Under the pieces are notes generated by a model, which saw only the letters and a program-made list of their open reading frames with translations, had not been told where the DNA came from and did no database searches. The translations under genes were made by a program, and so were the position numbers. From positions 64,879,223 through 64,943,222 of the forward strand of contig CM037784.1 in assembly GCA_021229015.1 (NCBI GenBank): 64,000 nt of DNA, read 5' to 3'. Positions 24,744 through 37,900 of this stretch are shown here, in pieces. Within the stretch, counting starts at the first letter, position 1, and every line of letters starts with the position of its first letter. Source of the stretch: Solen grandis (taxonomy: Eukaryota; Mollusca; Bivalvia; Adapedonta; Solenidae).

Positions 24744-25640
24744 TTTGTGTTTCATTTAATTTGTATGTTTTTTTCCAGCTATTCTTAGATGTCTAAATTC
24801 TCAAAAAAGTGGACATTGTTCAGAAATAAAAAGTTAGACAAGATTTCTCTGTGTTCAGGGTTCACAGTTATCAATTTCGGATTGATAACGTCCCTAGTTT
24901 CTGAGAAATTGTTGTGTGTGTCAAAATGGGCATGTGACGCGTTGGTGTGGTGTGCCAGCTCCATGCTGCTGTTGTGGTCATACACGTGGTATATGACGTA
25001 TTTAAAGCTATCGCATTAAGCATATTTTGCATCGATTCGGAAAAGAATATCTGCTTATTATTTCTTTTTTCATGGTTTTAATGCGATTATAAGGCATGCG
25101 AAGCGGAAAAATTGTGCACTACATAAGAGTCCTCTGATTTTTTGTCAGATGTTTTTTTATTTTCCAACATTCAGGGAAACATGTTTCGTGTTCGAAAACA
25201 AATTTCACTAATCGGAAGGTATTCCTGAATGTGAGGAAAATGTACATTGACTAAAGAATCACTGGATCTAGGTGTAGGGCACAATTTTCTGCTTCACATG
25301 AGCTTATGCATTTAAATTGATAAAGTAAAATAATATTACTTAGTTTTTCTTTAATTGTGTAAAAATATGCTTTTAGCTATTAGCTTAGAATGTGTCATAT
25401 TCCAGTGGTATGGCACCTTGCGTGGCTAGCCTGTTTTGGTGAAAAGGGAGCATTTGTCCTCCCTGCAGTATATAGCTTCATGGTCAAGCCCTATCAGTGC
25501 CCTCCTCGTGGCGAACACGTCAACTGAGAACTTTGTGTCCTAGGCTAAACGGTAAGGGCGATTAAGAACTTCTTTGGTTGCTGTAATTGTCTGACTCAGC
25601 CACTTTTTCTTCCTACTTGACAAGCAGGGACATATTTCTT
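24744..25640 (+). repeat. Palindromic module, copy 2
   Basis: Lead-in GTGTTTCATTTAATTTG and a TTTTTTTCCAGCTAT splice-acceptor-like string, then TTCACAGTTATCAATTTCGG and the palindromic core. The left arm (~24972-25190) has TACACGTGGTATATGACGTA. The right arm (~25200-25428) mirrors it through AAATATGCTTTTAGC, GTGTCATATTCCAGTGGTATGGCAC. The centre is near 25197 (TTTCGTG..TTTCAC). After the right arm come GGGAGCATTTGTCCTCCC, TATATAGC and GAACTTTGTGTCC. Short frames on both strands here are not conserved in the other copies. Confidence 0.85.
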
Positions 25641-27439
25641 CAAATGTATTTATATTGTGATAGGTTTGGGTCTTCATATGAGTTATGAAATAGTTCAGCA
25701 CTTTTCTTTATAACTATGAAGTGGGCCAAATTTTTTCAATTTGGTGAAATTATTTTTCATATTGTTTTGATTTATTATGAAATAGTAAGTACACCCCTAT
25801 TTCTTCCTACTTATGGAGTGGGAAGATTTTAATTTAAATACAGTTTAAATTATATTCTGATAGGGTTTTGTTTTGGGTTCTTCATAAGTAGTGGACTGAA
25901 AGAGTCAAGTTCTCCCCTATTTTTACTACAAATGGAGTGGGGCAAATTGATTTAAATATTATATTTGATAGGTTTTGTTTGGGTCTTCATTTCGTAGTAT
26001 GAAAAGTCCAGTTCACCATATTTTTAATACAAATGGAGTGGGGAAAATTTATTTAAATACAATCATTTTTTGATAGTTTTGTTTTGGGACTTATCGTAGT
26101 TACTGAAATAGTCAGTTCACCCCCTTTCGTACTTACAAATGGAGTGGGGCAAATTTAGTTTAAATACAATAATATTTGATAGGTTTTGTTTTGGGTTTAT
26201 ATGTAGTTATGAACATAATCCCAGTTCACCTTTTCTTATACATATGGAGGTTGTGGCAAATATTTCTTTAATAGTTATATTATGATAGGTTTTGTTTGGG
26301 TCTTCTTCGTAGTTATGAATTAGTTCCAGTTCACCCCTAGTTTACTACTTTGGAGTTGGCAAAATTCACTTTAAATACAGTCATATTCTGATAGTTTTGT
26401 TTTGGTCTTCATTGTAGTTATGAAATAGTCTCAGTTCACCCCTATTCTTACTACATTGGAGTTGGGCAAAATTTCTTTAAATTGTTTCTATTTGATAGCT
26501 TTTGTTTTGGGTTTCATACGTAGTTACTGAAATGTCAGTTTACCCCTATTTACTTTAACTTACCCTTTTTTAAATGGAGTTGGGCAAAATTCATTTTAAT
26601 CAGTTATATTTGATAGGTTTTGGTTGGGTTTCATACGTAGTTACTGAAAAATAGTCCAGTTCCTCCCCTATTTCTTACTACTTATGGAGTTGGGCAAAAT
26701 CATTTAATACAGTTATATTCTGATAGGTTTTCCTTTGGAGTTTATACGTAGTGACGAAATAGGCCATTTCACCCTATTTTTTATTATGGAGTTGGGCAAA
26801 CTTCATATATATACAGTTTTTTGATCGGTTTTCTTTTGGGTTTTCATACGTAGTTACTGAAATAGTCCAGTTACCCCTATTTCTTAACTACTATGAGTGG
26901 GACAAAAAAAAAATTATTTTTTTTATTTGAGTTAATTTTATTCTGATAGGTTTTTGTTTTGGGTCTTATACGTAGTTACTGAAATTAGTCTGTAACTCCT
27001 ATTTCTTACTACTTATAAAATGGGGGGAAATTTATTTGAGTAAAGTTATTGTCTGATAGGTTTTGTTTTGGATTTCTTACGCAGTTACAGAAATAGTCCA
27101 GCTCACCCCTATTTCTTATACTTATAAAATGGGGGAAATTTTATTTGAGTAAAGTTATTTCTGTGGTTTTGTTTTGGGTTTTCATTCGTAGTTTCTGAAA
27201 TAGTCCAGTTCACCCCTATTTTCTTATATTCATGGAGTTGGGCAAAAATTTCAATTTCAAATTAGTTATATTCTGATAGGTTTTGTTTTGGGTCTTCATA
27301 CGTTAGTTACTGTATATACCAGTTCACCCTATTATTTACTAATATGGAGAGGGACAAATTTATTTAAATTACGTTATATTCTTGATAAGGTTTTGTTTTG
27401 GTGTCTTATTACGTGTTACTGATATTGTCCAGTTTCACC

Positions 27440-29040
27440 CCTATTGTTTTACTATTTAAATAGTGGGAAATTTTATTTGAGAAAGATATAGTCTGATATG
27501 TTAAGTTTTCGGTCTCATAGTAGTTATGAATAGTCAGTACCCTCATTTCCTTATACCATCGAGTTGGGAAATTTATTTAAATAGTATATTCAATAGGTTT
27601 TGTTTTGGGTCTTATACGTAGTTACTGAAAGAGTCCAGTTCACCCCTATTTTTACTACATATGGAGTGGGACAAATTTTTATTTGAGTTAAGTTTATTTG
27701 TTAGGTTTTTTTTTGAGGTATTCATAGTAGTTACTGAAATAGTCCAGCTCACAACTATTTCTTCTACATATGGAGGGGGACAAAATTTATTTATATTACT
27801 TCTATTCTGTTAGGTTTTGTTTTTTGTCTTCATACGTAGTTCTGAAATTGTTCCCCAAGTTCAACCCTTTATGTTTACTACCAAAGGAGTGGGTGAAAAT
27901 TTATTTAAATACGTTCATTTATTTGATAGGTTTTTGCTTTGCGTCTTGTACGTAGTTACTGAATAGTCCAGTCACTTTTAACTACTACTTTGGAGTTGTT
28001 CAATATTCATTAATTACCGTTATATTATGATAGTTTTGTTTTGGGTCTTCATACGTAGTTACTGAAATAGTCCAGTTACCCCCTATTTCTTACTACATTG
28101 CGGAGGGGACCAAAAATTTATTTAAATACTTATATTCTGATAGGTTTTGTTTTGGGTTTCCATACGTAGTTATGAAATTGTCATTTACCCCATATTTCTT
28201 ATACTTATATAATGGTGAATGAAATTTTATTCGTGTAAAAGTTATAGTTGATAGGTTTGTTTTGGTCTTATACGTAGTTATGAAATAGTTCCAGCTCACG
28301 CCTAATTTCTTACTATTATAAAATGGGGGGAAGGAAATTTATGTGAGTAAAGTTATGTCTGATAGGTTTTGTTTTGGGTCTATCATAGTAGTTACTGTAA
28401 TAGTCCAGTTACCATATTTCTTAAGACATATGGAAGTGGGTACAAAATTTTTTTTGAATTATGTTATATTCTGATAGGTTTTGTTTGGGTCTTATACGTA
28501 GTTTACTGAAATTGTCCAGTCTGACCCTATTTCTTACTACATATGGAGGGGGGACAACAATTATTTTTAAATACTTATATTCTGATAGGTTTGGTTTTGG
28601 GTTTCATACGTAGTTAATGGAAATTGTCAGATACCCTATTTCTTAATTATAAAATAGGGAAATTTTATTGAGTAAGGTATGTCTGATAGTGTTTTGTTTT
28701 GTGGTACTCAATTCGTAGTTACTGAATAGTCCAGTTCACCCTCTATTTTCTTCTACTTATGGAGTTGGGCAATTTTATTAAAAGTTATATTTAATAGGTT
28801 TTGTTTTGGTCGGTCTCATTCGGTAGTACTGAAATAAGTACGTTCACACACTATTTCTTTCTATCATATGGAGTGGGACAAAATTTTATTTGAGTTAAGT
28901 TATATTTGATGATTTTGTTTTGGGGTCGTCATACGTTGTTAATGAAATATCAGCTCACCCCTATTTCTTACTACGTATAAAATGGGGGAAATTTTATTTG
29001 TGTAAAGTTATATGTTGTTAGGTTTTTGTTTTGGATCTTC
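27440..29040 (+). repeat. Higher-order block, copy A within array 2
   Basis: A run of units with diagnostic variants repeated in the same order about 3.39 kb downstream: GATATGTT with TTTTCGGTCT (27.50 kb), ATCGAGTTGGG then TTCAATAGG (27.57 kb), GTTTTTTGTCTTCATACG with ATGTTTACTACC (27.82-27.88 kb), GAGTTGTTCAATATTCAT (28.0 kb), GGTACTCA (28.71 kb) and GTTTTGGATCTTCATACG (29.03 kb). Confidence 0.7.
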
Positions 29041-30829
29041 ATACGCCCAAAATAAAAGGGTTTATGATATATAAGTTCAGTCACCCCTATTCTTACTTCT
29101 TATAAAATGGGGGAAATTTTATTTGTGTAAAGTTATATTGATAGGTTTTGTTTTGGGTTCTTCATTACGTAGTTACTGAAATAAGCCAGTTCACCACTAT
29201 TTTATTACATATGGAGTGGGACAAACTTTTATTTGATTTAAGTTTAATATTCTGATAGGTTTGTTTTGGGTCTTCTTTCGTAGTTACTGAAATAGTTCCA
29301 GCTCACCCCAGATTTTATATGTGGGGGGGACAAATTTATTTAAATACTTCTTTTTGATTGGTTTTGTTTGGGTCTTTATAGTAGGTACTGAAATGTCCAG
29401 TTCACCCCTATTTTTACTAATTATGGGAGTTGGGCAAAATTAATTTAATACAGTAATTTTGATACGTTTTGCTTTGGGTCGCATAGTAGGTTATGAAATA
29501 GTCCAGTTACCATTATTTCTTACTACTTATGGAGTTGGCATAAATTCATTAAAATACAGTTTATATTCTGATAGGTTTTGTTTTGGGTCTTCATACGTAG
29601 TTATGAAAGAGTCAGTTCACCCTATTTTTACTACTTATGGAGTTGGGAATTCATTTAAATACAGTAATATTCTGATAGGTCTTGTTTTGGGTCTTCATAC
29701 GTGGTTACTGAAATAGTCAGTTTCACCCGTATTTCTTAATACTATGGTGTTGGGCAAAAATTTTCTTTAAATAGTTATATTCTGAGAGCTTTATGTTTTG
29801 GTTCTTCATACGCTGTTACTGAAATTGTTCAGTTCACCTTTTCTTACTAATATGGAAGTTGGGCAAAAATTCATTTAAATACAGTTATATATGATGGTTT
29901 TGCTTGGGTTTCATACGTTTAGTTATCTGAAATTGTCAGTTACCCCCTATTCTTACTATTATGGTGTTTGGCAAAATTCATTTATTACAGTTTATTTGGA
30001 TAGGTTTTCTTTGGGTCATCTTAGTATTTATGAAATAGTCCAGTTCACCCTATTTCTTACTATTATGGAGTTGGGAAAATTCATTTAAATACAGTTTTAT
30101 TCTGATAGGTTTTTTTTGGGTCTTCATAGGAGTTATGGAATAGTCCAGTTCACCCTATTTCTTACTACATAGGGAGTGGGACAAAATTTTATTTGAGTTA
30201 CTTATATTCAGATAGGTTTTGTTTTGGTCTTCATACGTAGTTACTGAAATAGTTCAGTAAGCCCTATTTCTTATACTTATATAATGGGGGGAAATTTTTT
30301 TTTGAGTAAAGTTATAGTCTGTTAGGTTTTGTTATGGAATCTTCATACGCAGTATGAATCAGTCCAGCTCACCCCTATTTCTTACTATTATAAAATGGGG
30401 GAAATTTTATTAGAGTAAAGTTATATTCTGATAGGTTTTGTTTGGGTTTTCATTACGTAGTTATGAAATAGTAGTTCACCCCACTTTTTCTTACTACTTA
30501 TGGAGCGTGCAAAATTCATTTAAATAACGTTATATTATGATAGGTTTTGCTTTGGGTTTCATACGTTGTTACTGAATTGTCCAGTTTCCCTTAATTCTTA
30601 CTACTTATGGAGTTGGGCAAAATTTCATTTAAATACATGTTATATTCTGATAGGTTTTGTTTTAGGTCTTCATCGTAGTTATGAAATAGTCAGTTCACCC
30701 TCTTTCTTAATAACATTGGTGAGGACAAAATTTATTAAATACAGTTATATTTGATGGTTTTGTTTTGGGGTTTCTTCATTCGTAGTTAATGAAAATTGTC
30801 AGTTCACACCTTTTTCTTCACTACTTATA

Positions 30830-32460
30830 AAAGAGGAGGAAATTTTATTTGAGTAAAGTTATAGTTGATATGTTTTGTTTTCGGTCTTTCATTACGTAGT
30901 TACTGAACTGAAATAGTCAGTTCCACCTCTTTTTTCTTACTACATATCGAGTTTGGGCCAAAATTTATTTAAATAGTTATATTCTAAATAGGTTTTGTTT
31001 TGGGTTTATACGTAGTTACTGAAATAGTCCAGTTCACCCACTATTTTTATTACTTTATGGAGTTGGGACAAATTTTATTTTGAGTTAAGGTATAATTGAT
31101 AGGTTTTGTTTCGGGTTTCATACGTTGTTTATGAATAGTCAGATACCCCCTATTTCTTACAACATATGAGGGGGAACAAAATTTATTTAAATACTTTTAT
31201 TCTGATTAGGTTTTGCTTTTTGTCTTTCATAACGTAGTTGTTGTTACTGAAATTGTCAGTTCACCCCCTTATGTTTACTACAAATGGAGTGGGTGAAAAT
31301 TTATTTAAATACGATCATATTTGATAGGTTTTGCCTTTGGTCTTGTACGTAGTTATGAATTAGTCCAGTTCAACCCTAGTACTTTACTTATTGGTGTTGT
31401 TCAAAAATTCATTTTAATACAGTTATATTTGTTAGCTTTGTTTAGGGTCTTCTTAGTAGTTACTGTATATAGTCCTGTTACCCACTATTTCTTACTACAT
31501 ATGGAGGGGGCAAAATTTATTTAAATACTTATATTTGAATTGGTTTTGTTTTGGGTCTTCATACGTAGTTACTGAAATTGTCCAATTACCCACTATTTCT
31601 TACTATTATAAATGGTGAAATTTTATTCGAGGTAAAAGTTATAGTTGATAGTTTTGTTTTGGGGTCTTCATACGTAGTTACTGAATTAGTAAGCTCATCG
31701 CCCTATTTCTTTAACTTATAAAATGGGGGAATTTTATTTGAGTAAAGTTATAGTTGATAGGTTTTGTTTTGGGTCTTCAAGGTGTTACTGAAATAGTCAG
31801 TTCACCCCTATTTCTTAGACATATGGAGTGGGACAAATTTTATAGAATTAAGTTATATCTGATTGGTTTTGTTTTGGGTCTTATACGTAGTTACTGGAAT
31901 AGTCCAGCTCAGACCCTATATCTTATAATATGGGTGGGGGACGATAGACCCCAAAATTTATTTAAAATACTTATATTCTGATAGGTTTTGTTTTGGGTTC
32001 TTCATACGTAGTTACTGAAATTGTCCAGTTCAACCGCTATGTCTTACTACTTATAAAATAGGGGAAATTTTATTGTGTAAAGTTAAAGTCTTGATAGGTT
32101 TTGTTTTGGGTACTCTACGTTAGTTAATGAAATAGTTCAGTTCACCCTCTATTTTTTACTATATGGGTTGGGCCAAAATTTTATTTAAATAGTTATATTC
32201 TATATTGGTTTGGTTTTGGGTCTTCCATACGTAGTGATGAATAGTTCCAGTTCACACACTATTTCTTATACATATGGGAGTGGGACAAAATTTTATTTGA
32301 GTTAAGTTATATTTGATAGATTTTGGTTTTGGGTTCTTACGTAGTTATCTGAATAGTCCAGCTCACCCCTATTTTTACTACTTCTAAAATGGGGGAAATT
32401 TTATTTGAGTTAAGCTTATAGTCTGTTAGGTTTTGTTTTGGATTTCATACGAGTTTATGA
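30830..32460 (+). repeat. Higher-order block, copy B within array 2
   Basis: Carries the same ordered variants as 27440-29040: GATATGTT with TTTTCGGTCT (30.87 kb), ATCGAGTTTGGGCC then TTCTAAATAGG (30.95-30.99 kb), GCTTTTTGTCTTTCATAACG with ATGTTTACTAC (31.2-31.28 kb), GTGTTGTTCAAAAATTCAT (31.39 kb), GGGTACTCTACG (32.11 kb) and GTTTTGGATTTCATACG (32.44 kb). Offsets agree at about 3.37-3.41 kb, so a ~31-unit segment was duplicated. Confidence 0.7.
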
Positions 32461-34039
32461 AAATAGTCAGCTCACCCCTATTTCTTACTACTTTAATATG
32501 GGGAAATTTTTTTTGAGTAAAGTTATATTTGAAAATAGGTTTTGTTTTGGGTCATATCGTAGTTACTGAAATAAATCAGTTCACCCACTATTTTTAATAC
32601 TTATGGAGTGGGTCAAAATTTTATTTGAATTAAGTTATATTATGATAGGTTTTGCTTTTGGGTCTTATAGTAGTTACTGAATTAGTCCAGCTCACCCCCT
32701 ATTTTTTACTACTATGGGGGGAAAAAATTTATTTAATTCTTCTATTCTGATAGGTTTTGTTTTGGGTTTTAGTAGTTACTGGAAATTGTCCAGTTCACCC
32801 TATCTTATAAAAATGGAGTTGGGAAAATTTCTTTTATAGTTATATTCTGATAGGTTTTGTTTTGGGTCTTCATACGTAGGTACTGAAATTGTCCAGTTCA
32901 CCCTTATTTCTTTCTATTATTGAGTTGGCATAAATTCATTTAAATGCAGTTATATTCATGATTACGTTTTGCTTTGGGTCTTCATAGTAAGTGTATGAAA
33001 TATCAGTTCACCCATATTCTTATACTTATGGGAGTTGGGCAAAATTTTTTAAATACAGTTTTTTGATTGGTTTTGTTTTGGGTCTTATACGTAGTTACTG
33101 AAATGTCCAGTTCACCCCTATGTCTTAACATGGAGTGGGACATAAATTTTATTTGAGTTACATATATTTGATTGGTTTTTTGTTTTGGGTCTTATACGTA
33201 GTTATGAAATTAGTCCAGTTAACCCCTATTTTTCTACATATTGGAGGGGGGACAAATTATTTAAATTCTTATATTCTGATAGGTTTGTTTTGGGTCTTCA
33301 TAGTAGTTACTGAAATTGTTCCAAATTCACCCACTATTTACTTAATCAATTATAAAATGGTGGGAAATTTTATTCGAGTAAAGTTAAGTCATGTTAGGTT
33401 TTGTTTTGGGTCTTCATAACGTAGTTACTGATTGTAGTCCAGCTCACCTATTTTTAATACTTATAAAATGGGGGAATTTTATTGGAGTAAAGTTTTAGTC
33501 TGATAGGTTTTGTTTTGGGTCTTCTCTTCATCGTGTTACTGAAATAGCCAGTTCACCTTTTTTTTAATATGGGTGGGACAAAATTTTATGAGTTATACTT
33601 ATATTCTGATTGTTTTGTTTGGGTCTTCCTACGTAGTTACTGAAATAGTCAGCTCACCCCTTTTTTTAATACTGATAAAATGGGGGAAAATTTTATTTGA
33701 GTAAAGTTATTGTCTGGATTGGTTTGTTTTGGGGTCTTCATACGTAGTTACTGAACTAGTCCAAGTTACCCCTATTTCTTATACATATTGGGGGGGGACA
33801 AAATTTATTTAAATACATATTTTCTGATAGGTTTTGTTTTGGGTCTTCATACGTAGTTATCGAAATTGTCCAGTTCACCCCTATGTCTTATACAATGGAG
33901 TGGGCAAATTTATTTTAATACACTTAATATTCTAATAGGTTTAGTTTTGAGGTCTTTCATTATGTTGTACTGGAAATAGTCAGTTACCCTTTGTTTATAA
34001 ATTATACGTGGGGAAAAATTTCATGTATGCCATTTGAGT

Positions 34040-34935
34040 TCTTGTTTTTTTTTTGTGTTTCATCTAATTTATGTTATATTTTCTTTCAGTATCTCTAGAC
34101 CTGTTCAAAGTTCAAAAAGTGGCACACAATGTTAGAAATAAAGTTCAAGAGTTCTCTGTGTACGGGTTCACAGATATCAATTTCGATTGATAAGTCCCCT
34201 TGTTTCTGAGCAAGGTGTGTGTGTCAGTCAAAATGGGGCAATGTGAGCGTCTGGTGTGGTGTTGCTTCAGCTCATCTGCATGTGATGGTCATACCACGTG
34301 GTATTGAGTCATTTAAAGTAACGCATAAAAGCATATTTTGCATCGATTCGAAAAGAAAATGCTGTAAGTATTTTATTTTTTTTCAGTTTTAATGCGATAT
34401 AGCGCTTGCGAGCGGGAAAATTGTGCTTACATACGAGCCTAGATTCTTTTGGTCAGATGTTTTATTTATTTCCAAACTTTCGGGAAAATTGTTTCGTGTT
34501 TCGCCAATCAAAATTTCACGAAATCGGAAGGTTTTCCCTGAATGTGAGGAAAAACTGTACATCTGACAAAAGAATCATGGATCATATGTGTGGGCACAAT
34601 TTTTTGCTTCACCATGGTATATGCATTTAAAATGAATAAGAAATAAAATATTACTTTAGTGTTTCCTTCTATATTCAGTGTTAAAAATATGCTTAGCCTT
34701 AGCTTGAATGACGTCATATCCACGTGTATGGCACACTGCGCTGGCTAGCCAGTTTATGGTGAAAAGGGAAGCATTTGTCTCCCTGGCCAGTATATAGCCA
34801 CAACCATGGTCAAGCCTACTCTGTGCTCTCGTGGCGACACAGTCAAATGAGGACCTTTGTGTCCTCAGGCTAAATGTAAGGGTGATCACTAGAAATATTA
34901 TGGTTGTGAAATTGTCTAATCATACACTTTTTTTC
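34040..34935 (+). repeat. Palindromic module, copy 3
   Basis: A well-preserved copy. The left arm, 34280-34498, begins CATGTGATGGTCATACCACGTGG and continues through GCATATTTTG, TTTTAATGCGATATAGC, GGGAAAATTGTGC and GGTCAGATG. The right arm, 34512-34740, reads the same series in reverse complement: CATCTGAC, GGGCACAATTTTTTGC, ATGCATTTAAAA, AAAATATGC, TGACGTCATATCCACGTG, TATGGCACACTGCG. The loop is ~14 nt around 34505. Downstream lie CTGGCTAGCCAG (34741-34752, a perfect 12-bp palindrome) and a hairpin TGAGGAC/GTCCTCA (34848-34854 and 34861-34867), followed by GGCTAA. Arms differ by scattered substitutions and indels, so this is an old palindrome rather than a simple read fold-back. Confidence 0.9.
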
Positions 34936-37900
34936 CTACTTACAAAAGCTGGGAAAAATATCTTCAATTGAATTTATATTGTGATAGGTTTTGGGTCTCA
35001 TTTGTTATGTATATGAAAAGTCAGCACCCTTTTTTTCTATTTGAAGTGGGGCCAAAAATTTTTCAAGTGAAATTATTTTCTCATAGGTTTTTGATCATCT
35101 TACTGAAATAGTCTAGTCCACCCCTATTTTTATACTTATGGGAATGGGGCAGAATTTATTTAAACTACAGTTAATTTGGTAGGTTTTGTTTTTGGTTTCA
35201 TAGTAGTGACTGAAATAGTCAAGTTCACCCCCCTATTTCTTATACAAATGGAGGTTAGTGGGGCAACAAAAATTTATTGTAAAAATTATATTATGATAGG
35301 TTTTGTTTTGGGTTTCATAGTAGTTATGAAAAAGTCAGTTCACCCTATATTTACTACAAATGGAATGTGGGCAAATTTATTTAAATACAATCATATTTTG
35401 ATAGTTTGCTTTTGGGTTCTTCATAAGGTAGTACTGAAATAGTCCAGCTCACCCCCTATTTCTACTACCATTGGGTGGGGTTAAAAATTATTTAAATATT
35501 ATATTTGACAGGTTTAGTTTTGGGTCTTCATTGTAGTTACTGAATAGTCCAGTTCACCCCTATTTCTTACTACTTATGGTGTTGGGCAAAAATTCATTTA
35601 AAATACAGTTATATTTCTGATAGGGTTTTGCTTTGGGTCTTCTTACATTGTTACTGATATATTTCCAGTTCACCCATATTTCTTACTACATATGGAGTAG
35701 GGAAAAATTCATTTAATACAGTTATATTTGAGAGGTTTTAGTTTTGGTCTTCATACAGGAGTTACTAAAATAGTCAGTTCCCCCTATTTCTTACTTCATT
35801 ATGGGTGGGGACAAAATTTTATTGAGTTAACTTATATTTGATAGGTTTTGTTTTGGGTTTCATACGTAGTTATGAAATAGTCCTGATACCCCTATTTATT
35901 ATACTTATGGAGTTGGGAAATCATTTTAAATCAGTTTTATTTGATAGGTTTTGTTTTGGTCTTATATGTATTTACTGTAATAGTCCGTTCACCCCTTATT
36001 TCTTTCTACATATGGAATTGGGCAAAATTTATTTAAATAGGTAATTCTAATGTTTTGTTTTGGGTCTTATACGTTGTTATGATATAGTCAAGTTCACCAC
36101 TTTTTCTACTACATATGCGAGGGGGACAAAATTTTATTTGAGTTAGTTATTCTGATGGTTTTGTTTTGGGTCTTCATACGTAGTTATGTAATGGTCCAAG
36201 CTACCCCTATTTCTCTACTATATGGAGGGGGACATAATTTATTTAAATATTATATTTGATAGGTTTTGTTTTGGGTCTTATACGTAGTTACTTTATTGTC
36301 CACTTTCACCCCTATTTCTTACTAAAATGGTTGTGGCAAATTTCTTTAAATACATTCTTATTTTGATAGGTTTTGTTTTGGGTCTTCATAGGTAGTTACA
36401 GGAAATAGTCCAGTTCACGCCTATTTTTATTTTCATTTGGAGTATGCGCCAATTTATTTTAAATACTTATATTCTGTTAGTTTTGTTTTGGGTCTTCATA
36501 CGTAGTTATGAAATAGTCAGTTCACCTTATTTTACTACATATGGAGTTGGGCAAAAATTTCTGTAAATTGTTATATTCTGATAGGTTGTTTTGGGTCTTA
36601 TACGTAGTTACTGAAATATAGTCAGTTCACCCTATTTCGTATAATGATGGAGTTGAGGGCAAAATTTATTAAAAATACTTATATTCTGATAGGTTTTTGT
36701 TTTGGTGTCTACATAAAGTAGTTACTGATATAGTCAGTTCACCCATATTTTTACTACTTATGGAGTGGGAAAAATTTTATTTGAGTTAAGTTTTTTTTGA
36801 TAGGTTTTGTTTTGGGTTTCTACGTAGTTATGAAATAGTCCAGCTCACCCCCTATTTCTTTATTTATATAATGGGCCGAAATTTCTTTTTGAGTTAAAGT
36901 TATAGTCTGATAGGTTTTGTTTTGGGTCTTCATTAGTGTTATGAAATAGTCCAGTTCACCCCTTTTTCTTCGTACATATGGTGTTGGCAAAATTTTTAAA
37001 TAGTTATATTCTGATGAGGTTTTGTTTTTGGGTCTTCATAGTAGTTACGGAAATCGTCCAGCTCACCCCTATTTTTTACTACTTATAAAAATGGTGCGAG
37101 ATTTTATTTCTTGAGTAAAGTTATAGTCTGATAGGTTTTGTTTTGGGTCTTCATAGTACGTAGTTACTGATATAGCCAGTTCACCCCCTATTTTTACTCA
37201 AATGGAGTGGGGCAAAATTTAATTTGTATACAATCATATTTTGATATAGGTTTGTTTTGGGATCTTAATAATGTAGTTACAGAAATTGTCAGTTCCACCC
37301 CCTATTTGTTACTTCATATGGAGTTGGGCAAAATTTATTTTAATACTTTATATTCTGATGGTTTTGTTTGGGGTTTATTACGGTAGTTACTGAAATAGTC
37401 CGTTCACCCTATTTTTACTACAAATGGTGGGGCAAAATTTATTTAAATAAATATATTTCTGTAGGTTTTGTTATGGGTCTTCATAATTGGTCATGAAATT
37501 GTCCAGTTAACCTTATTTTTAATAACAATGGAAGTGGGGCAAAATTTATGTAACTACAGTTATATTCTGATAGGTTTTTTGTTTTGGGTCTTCATCGTTG
37601 TTATGAAATTAGTCCAGTTCACCCCCTATTTCTTACTACATTGGAGTTGGGCAACAATTTTTTATTGATATATTTGATAGGTTTTGTTTTCGGTTCTTCA
37701 TACGTAGTTATGAAATAGTCCATGTTTCACCACTATTTCTTTACTACATTGGAGTGGGATGAAATTTGTATTTGAGTTAAGTTATATTCTGATAGGTTTT
37801 TTTTGGGGTCTTATACGTAGTTATGAAAATTAGGGTTTCCTCCTTTTCTGCTCCTTTTTTCCTCTTTTTTTTCTTTCCTTCCTTTGTTCCATTTTTTTTT

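Larger units (their letters stand above)
25641..34039 (+). repeat. ~110-bp satellite array 2 (largest)
   Basis: About 75 units judged from length. At least five unit types alternate: GGAGTTGGGCAAAATTTC, GGAGTGGGACAAAATTTTATTTGAG, TATAAAATGGGGGAAATTTT, GGAGTGGGGCAAAATTTATTT and GGAGGGGGACAAAATTTATTT. The TATAAAATGGGGG type is largely concentrated between 27.0 and 33.7 kb. A block of the array is duplicated at ~3.39 kb offset (see 27440-29040 and 30830-32460). The array ends at GTGGGGAAAAATTTCATGTATGCC, matching the ends of arrays 1 and 3. Confidence 0.9.

Noticed and set aside
24438..24755. 105-codon minus-strand frame in the inserted element
   Set aside because: It spans the last ~143-bp units and the element's 3' end; other units do not keep the frame.
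24780..25640. Intron/exon structure in the module (TTTCCAG acceptor-like and GTAAG donor-like strings)
   Set aside because: No open, conserved frame lies next to these strings across the four copies. The pyrimidine-AG match alone is weak.
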